Source: Ophthalmolycus amberensis
Taxonomy: Eukaryota > Chordata > Actinopteri > Perciformes > Zoarcidae
Length of the DNA: 64,000 nucleotides
Assembly: GCA_024529925.1 (NCBI GenBank)
Contig: JAFEUB010001067.1
Span: 207,501-271,500 of the forward strand
Reading direction: 5' to 3'
Shown: one piece after another, positions 57,401 to 64,000 of the stretch
Position numbering within the stretch: the stretch's first letter is position 1
Layout of the letters: each line of letters opens with the position of its first letter
Notes under the pieces: model-generated
The model's database searches: none
Seen by the model: the letters and a program-made list of their open reading frames with translations, nothing else
Told to the model about the DNA's origin: nothing
Made by a program: the position numbers and the translations under genes

Positions 57401-58236
57401 AAGAGCGTCTAGTGACATACTCATCATTTACCACACACACACACACACACACACACACCAGCACATGTACTGTGTATGATCAAAAAATCCATAGCGACAT
57501 CCACCCACCTACACTGACATGAACTTATGATTGAACTCCTCCCACGATGCCCTTCTCCATGCAATCTCGCATGAATAATAACCTTTCCTGGGTCATACGT
57601 ATCTTCACCACACACACACACACACACACGTGTGATTGAAAACCTGCTTTCGCACCGAGCTCGGTGTGACCCTTCACCCTCTCCGGTTCCTGTGGAAGCG
57701 ATATGAGCTGATAGGGTGCGGTGGCCTGAGCCGTGAATGATATCGCCTCTAATTACAGGGAGGCGAAGTGAAAGGAACGTGTGATGATGAAGAGGCAGCA
57801 AATAAGAAAAGATACGTTTGCCGTACAGACAATCACAGTTGTGTCCGAAACATGTTATTGCTGTTTGTTCTCTTCAGAGCTGACTCTTAGGATCGACAAA
57901 CGTTTCGAGAAACATCTCTGCAAGTCGCCTTGAACAGAAAACAAACATTGTGGTTTCTCTTTGTTTTCCTGAGTCAAGTCAACTTTATCATCACCCCTGA
58001 GCAGAGAACTCTTAAGGTGAGACACTACAGGCAGAAACATTGTTCTTCCTGCACTGGTCAATTCGGAGGTTTTGGTCTATTTTTCTTCCATAACATGTTT
58101 TCTTTCAGACTCGTGGAAAGAAAATATCCAGAATACACATTTAGGTGTTTTTTTTATTACTTTGTCTGTTTGTGTCTGTAGATTTCTCCCAAATTTACGA
58201 AGAGTTTACATTAGATAATGACTCATCAACATGTTT

Positions 58237-58860
58237 AAAAATGTTTTCAGAAAACTTATATAATAATATAATGATTATTAATAATTTTCTTAATGTAAGT
58301 AATCAACTGGGGAAGTTTCATATTACATTTGTTTAACCATATTCACCTGTCATACCTGTTTACTATACATAAAGGACGTTTCCTCTAAATGAGTTTGTTC
58401 TCAGACTCTGATGATAAATCTCCACTTCAGCAGCTCTTACAAACACCAAACTTTACTCTTTACAGGTTAACACAGAGGGGTTTGTTCACACATCATTCAC
58501 AGACTGTTTTATAAAACATATTAGTATCGAAAACATGGAGAACAATTTGTATATTTATATATATATATAAATACTGTGGCTGTTGACAGTATTTTCTAAT
58601 TTATGAAGTGATACAGAGAGATATCCCTACATTTTGTGTCTGGCTTCATCCGATGTTCAGTTTTCTGATCTGGAAATGAATGTAAACTATATTAGCATAT
58701 ATTTAATAAGATAATGCCTTATTTTCATGTTTAAATATACCATTACAGAAAACCTGTAAGACAAAAAAATAATTATCTAAATGGAAGTAATCAACTGGGG
58801 AAGTTTCATGTTGATTTCTATTAGTTAAGTTTGACCCTATTCACCTGGTGCCTCTACTGT
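58237..58860 (+). repeat. two diverged direct repeats about 490 bp apart
   Basis: A 25-base identical core starting aagtaatcaactggggaag occurs at 58297-58321 and 58785-58809. It is preceded in both by tgtttaaa...cagaaaac and followed by attcacctg. Confidence 0.7.
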
Positions 58861-59063
58861 ATGCTCTTTTACTGAGTAAAAACAGTGCACTTCAGTGTTT
58901 CCTCCACTAGAGGGGGCCACACGCAGTGATTTTCCCAGTCAGAGAGGGCGGAAGGTGAATCTTGCACTGCCTTTATGACGACCTGCTCGAGTGACTCCTT
59001 CAGCCTGACCTGATGAAGCCTGATCAGTGTAATTACTGGCCAGCTGCCGTGCCTCTTTTTCAA

Positions 59064-59125
59064 CTCTGGACTGGAGTAGACTGGACTGGACTAGACTGGA
59101 CTGGACTGGACTGGACCAGACTGCA
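59064..59125 (+). repeat. pentameric ctgga/actgg tandem repeat
   Basis: Repeats of ctgga with a few variant units. Confidence 0.9.
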
Positions 59126-59666
59126 GGAGAGCCAGCAGACTGGACCGGACAGAAATCCAATGGAGCAGCCTGAAGTGGACTCAGGTGACTTACAATGAAG
59201 ACGTACAGTTGTGTGTGAGAGACGAGAAACCGTCTGCTGTGTCTGAACCTTAGCATTGAGAACTACTTGTTTAAGCCAGCGGATACGGCTTTAAATGGTG
59301 TAAGTATACGTGTTACTTCCCCAGAGCACAAAGTGACCACAGTATATCTGAGGCAGCTTGGTTGTTTTATTTTATGTTTCTCTGATGCATCCTTTTATTG
59401 TTGCTGTAATGACTCAGCTGCCTCATACACTTACAGAGCGGAAGCTGCTCAGACATGTAGAAGAAGAGGTTGAAGGAAAATTAGAGTTTATTACAACATG
59501 GGTTGTGTTTAGTAATGTCACTGTGGGCCTTTGTTTTCTCTTTCACGTACATTTTTAAACGTTTATGATTGCCTTGACTGCTTGTGTTCGTTTCCCCATT
59601 GGACCTATTTCCATCAAAGCGATTGCATTTCTTGATCGTGATGGTTTCCCCATGTCAGATGCACAG

Positions 59667-59870
59667 TGGCTTTTCAAAATAAACTACTGTGTTCACAGGA
59701 AACGTACAGTTTATGCTCATTACATACATGAAGTATTTTCAAAATAAAAGTTCAGGTTTCAGGTTCAGGTTCAATTCAAATAAAGGTTTACTGATGCAAC
59801 AAAAGTACTTGGTTGTGCTTAAGAAAAGATTGTGTTTTGAGTTCGGTTTGTGCTCAAGAATTCACATAAA
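59667..59870 (+). repeat. dispersed repeat copy
   Basis: Contains ggcttttcaaaataaactac, gttcacaggaaacgtacag, and later caacaaaagtacttggttg followed by agaaaagattgtgttttgag. It is longer between blocks than other copies, with a short (aggttc)n expansion near 59755-59770. Confidence 0.5.
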
Positions 59871-60318
59871 TGCATCGTTTAAAGATGGAGGATCACATCA
59901 CCAGGTGTTCTGCCTCCGTGTGTTTGTGAAGATGGTCCTCTGAATATTTTTCACAATCAGAAGTGAACCTTTTACTTTCTGGCTCTCTGCACTACGTCAG
60001 CTGCTCTAGCGTCCTATGATGCTGATGGGTTTACGTGGAGTCAGCTGAAAGCCTGGTGCGTCTCATTCGGACGCGAAAGGGTTCCTCGGTGCGTCGGTAT
60101 CAGTAGTCGAAACCAAGATGTTTCTTCGATAAGGGGAGTGATTCTGTCCGTTACTGGAGTTACTGGTGCTTATATCCATAACTGAGATTCTAAATCAAAC
60201 TTTAAGGACCTTGACGAGAGAAGGACAATGAATTTCCTTTCATCTAATCTCATGGTGCGGTAATAAAGTCTGAGCTGGCTGCCTAATATTGGCAGCTGCA
60301 GGAGGGGAAGAGAGAGAC

Positions 60319-60319
<1 letters not shown>

Positions 60320-60383
<64 letters not shown>

Positions 60384-60580
60384 TGAAGCTTTGGCTGATG
60401 ACAGTCAGCAGGAGATCCAGCACCCCTCCTGAGCCCGACTCCATCAGAGAGAGAAGAGGAGACGAGCAGCAATGAGGACGATGGAGGGGGGTGAAGATGT
60501 GGTTCTGTGACAGTGTTGTGAGTGTGTGTGTTGTGAGTGTGTGTGTTGTGAGTGTGTGTGTGTGTGTGTGTGTGGGTGAG
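60320..60580 (+). repeat. TG array and 16-bp tgttgtgagtgtgtgt repeats
   Basis: A TG array at about 60320-60380, then three 16-bp units at about 60515-60577. Confidence 0.9.
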
Positions 60581-61015
60581 TCAACGAGAAAGAGGCTCTG
60601 AATGTCAGTCGTGATTCCATGAAGTGTTGTAATGAGTTGTGTTTCTTAGTGTGTGTCTGTTTGGACAGACTCTCATAAGAAGAAGTTAGACGTCAAAATA
60701 AAGATAGCAGTCGCCCTCCACAATGACACGGATTATGAGTTATTTTAATGGAAGAACTTTTTTTTTTTTAAATGCAGCAGCTTTAACTAATAAATGAACG
60801 TTCCCCTGAGAATGACTCATCTCAAAGGGCAGGCCAGGTGTGAGACTCTGCTCCATCACTGCAGCAATTAAAAAACGTTAATTACCGGTCGAGTTAACAA
60901 GCTCCCAGTTTCATAACAGGCTCGTTAAACGGCCTCGCCTTGGCCAGTAAAAACCAACAAATTGAATATTCCTCTCGTCACATCTCTGGGGTTGCTGTTT
61001 TAGGGTGCGTTTGCC

Positions 61016-61046
<31 letters not shown>

Positions 61047-62395
61047 CGTTAGGGCGATAAGACGGCCACCTTGCACACACTGCGTCACGAGCGGTCGCCC
61101 CCACCTGGAGCGGCAGATGGTGGGAGCTCGTAGTGACACCCGACAGATGGTGAAGTGTCGTGGCCTCTCAACACCGGGGCACACGGGCTGAACCGGCAAA
61201 GTGATCACTTTCACTGTCTGTCGGCTGCAGAGTTTAAAATGTCACAAAGGTGCAGAGATTCATGGGGAAGCTCACTCGTTACAAGAACTCTGAACCAGAG
61301 ACACCACGTGTGTGTAAACATCCTGAATTGTTACTATAATTAGTTTTACAGTGCTACTGCCTATGTATGTATAATACTGTGTTTAGCACAAAACAATACT
61401 GTTACTCAGCTGTTGATATAAAATAAATGACATTACATGAAAAATGTCGCTGTGATAACCTGCCCTGCTCTTGACTTTGTTTGTCTTTGTTGAATTTTAT
61501 CCATTTTGCTCCTATTTACTGCTTCCTGTTTTATTTTGATACTCTCCTCTCCCCTTTCAGAATCACCTCACTTCCTGCTCTTGAGGGTTTTCCCGCCAGT
61601 CTCGGTTGTCTGCCTCATGCTGAATAGTTTCACCTGTTCCTTATTAATCCTGCAGTCGCTGCACCTCGTGGGTCTTTCTACATACACCAGCAGGTACTTA
61701 GCTGTCTGCCAGTTGCAGGCCCTGCGTTCCTTCCTCTTTCCTACTCTCTCGTTCCAAAACATTGGAAAAGATAACATTAAAAAAATTAGGTTGAAAGTTC
61801 TTCTAAAAGCAGTTAAGGAAATAAAGAGAATCTAACCATTGAAGCCGCTTTTGATCCTCAGATGATCTTCCAGAGGATGCACGTTTGTCACAGAAGAACA
61901 CTTTCAGGTCAAAAGATGATAAAAAACAGAACTTCCTGGTTCCCATAAAACAACCTCCCTTCTTTGTTATGATCAATACATATTAAATCATATGCCAAAG
62001 ACTTGGTTCATTGGTGAATAACCTATAATAACGACGTGTACTTTAATTATCTCTTTGCTGAAACTGTGTTTTGATGTGATATAAGAAATGTGCTGTGAGA
62101 CAGAACACTGTAAACGTGATGAGCACATTAATATGAGAATAATCTGCTGCCAGCTGGTGGAAGCACACTGCCACTACACTTTTCTTTTGTCTTTTTTCTA
62201 ATAATTCTGAATGATAGTGTTTCTGATTGCATGGGCAAAACACACACACACACACACACACACTGGACATCCAGCCTCCAGTCCTGCAGTCTGTCACAGA
62301 TGTGCCTGAGCTGAGTGGCCGAGGGCTCAGAACGCTCAGACATTCACTGAGCAGGAGGCCCTAAATGGGTCAGAGGCATCACAGACCTGAACACA

Positions 62396-62427
<32 letters not shown>

Positions 62428-62716
62428 TTCTCCCTCTATCTTTCGCACGTGCAGTGCAGCAGCCATGTTTTAGTATTCATAGGTCACATTTCATGATTTT
62501 CTTCAGGAGGTGACCTTGGAAGATGTCATTCACTTGTCATTTAAAAAGTCAGAATTTAAAACTGTCCTCGTCCGATTGACATAATCATAATCATTCTCTA
62601 TTTTCTCTTTTAATTAAGAGTCATAGTAAGTCACAATAAGGTTTAGAAGTATTAAGTGTTAGCATTAGCAAGCTTAGTTGTATTCATGTGAGTATTTTGA
62701 TGTCTTTTTGGTTTTG

Positions 62717-62990
<274 letters not shown>

Positions 62991-64000
62991 ATAGTCAGTG
63001 TGGCGGGAAGGAGTCAGTTCAGGGCTCCGGGTCCCTGCGGGCCTTGGCAGCGTCTGCCGACTCAGCGTGACTCCCGGCGTTTTCACAGGAAGCGGCGAGG
63101 AAGAGGAAGCTGCGAGGAAGAGGAAGCTGCTGTTCATCAGACTTCTCTTTTCATGGAAATCCAAACACGTCCACTCATGTCAATAAAAACATCTGTTCAC
63201 TTTTTTTATTTTATTTTTTGCTGTCATTGGTTGTGAGGAATGCACGTTTTGTGGAGACGGACTTGTTCTATTTGCCTTTGATGACACAAGGCTGTCTGAC
63301 TTTTTATCATCACTTGAAGTGAGCACATTCAGACTGAACTGCCCTTTCAATTACTGCTGAATCATCAGTTCGACATTAGCTTCCTGACCGATCACTGTGA
63401 TTAACATTAATAAAGATTCTTGGCATTTATCGTGTCCATTATTAATTGCAAGTTAATCCGCTGGTTTAAGTCAGCACTTCTCATCATCTGTTGACATTTT
63501 CATACGGTTGATGTCGTATTTATTTAATTTCAGATTTGAGATGAAATGATTACGAGCAGCTCACAGTCTCCACTCGTCACCTCGTGTCACTCAACATGTT
63601 GCATACTAATCACTCTCACTGGAAGTTCAGTTTATACTTGTTTGGAGGAATATAAATGTCACATGTCAAACGCAATACGGATAAAAAAGGACATTTGGGG
63701 AAAGTTGTTTTTAGAAATGGACTCTAACTTCAGTAAACAGTATCAATTTCCTTATTTAACCATTAACAACCATTATTTATTGTGATGTGTTGCAGAAATA
63801 CCAGTTTTATCAAATATGATCAAACTGGAGTTGGTCTTTAAATCTCAACTTTCGCCGATAATGTGAGCCTGGAGCTCGTGGCTTCATGATTGGCACTGTC
63901 ACTGCTGATACTCCAGAATCATGGAGGACCCTCGGGGACAGGAGGCCGGGGCCACTTCAGTGCGCCTCGTTTTCCTGCCTGCAGTCCGATCGCTGCCATA

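Overview
The window is teleost fish genomic DNA, most likely from a percomorph. It has spliced genes with kilobase introns, very abundant CA/TG microsatellites, and dispersed repeats of the kinds found in percomorph genomes (hAT and other MITEs, Tc1 fragments, LINE tails). I recognise only one gene with confidence: the 3' two-thirds of a plus-strand GluN2D-type NMDA receptor subunit gene, grin2d. Whether it is the teleost a or b copy cannot be decided here.

Layout. Bases 1-8086 are intronic: no amino-terminal-domain or S1 exon is visible, so the upstream exons lie to the left. Nine coding exons follow: 8087-8212 (M1), 9027-9139 (M2 pore loop), 12224-12340 (M3, SYTANLAAF), 12832-12992, 17053-17122 and 18029-18146 (S2 half of the glutamate site), 28425-28486, 29426-29596 (M4) and 34531-37665 (whole cytoplasmic tail and stop). 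They join in frame to 1,356 codons plus stop. The tail alone is 1,044 residues, over twice what I recall for mammalian GluN2D, but it keeps the GluN2D anchors: the GMYSCC start, VDRW, RYYGPI, RYWSVDKL and the C-terminal ESEV PDZ ligand.

Introns and downstream DNA carry the accessory content: a 725-bp solo LTR (minus strand), a 58-copy 12-bp minisatellite, a 508-bp hAT-type element with 8-bp target duplication, a family of dispersed repeats with seven recognisable copies, and many microsatellites. Downstream of the stop I see a probable 3' UTR (end uncertain), two small inverted-repeat elements, a Tc1-like transposase fossil, a LINE reverse-transcriptase fossil, a 263-bp near-palindromic MITE, and long TG arrays. 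No second gene can be supported firmly between 42 and 64 kb; one weak exon candidate is listed.

Most notable: (i) a (TG)18 repeat stands where the polypyrimidine tract of the M1 exon should be; (ii) three introns interrupt what are single exons in mammalian GRIN2 genes, all in phase 0 before a GTG valine codon; (iii) the tail has a long Lys/Arg/Glu tract resembling a nuclear localisation signal; (iv) the 12-bp minisatellite is phase-perfect and zoned by variant. I found no convincing novel multi-gene system; the window is a neuronal receptor gene plus repeats.
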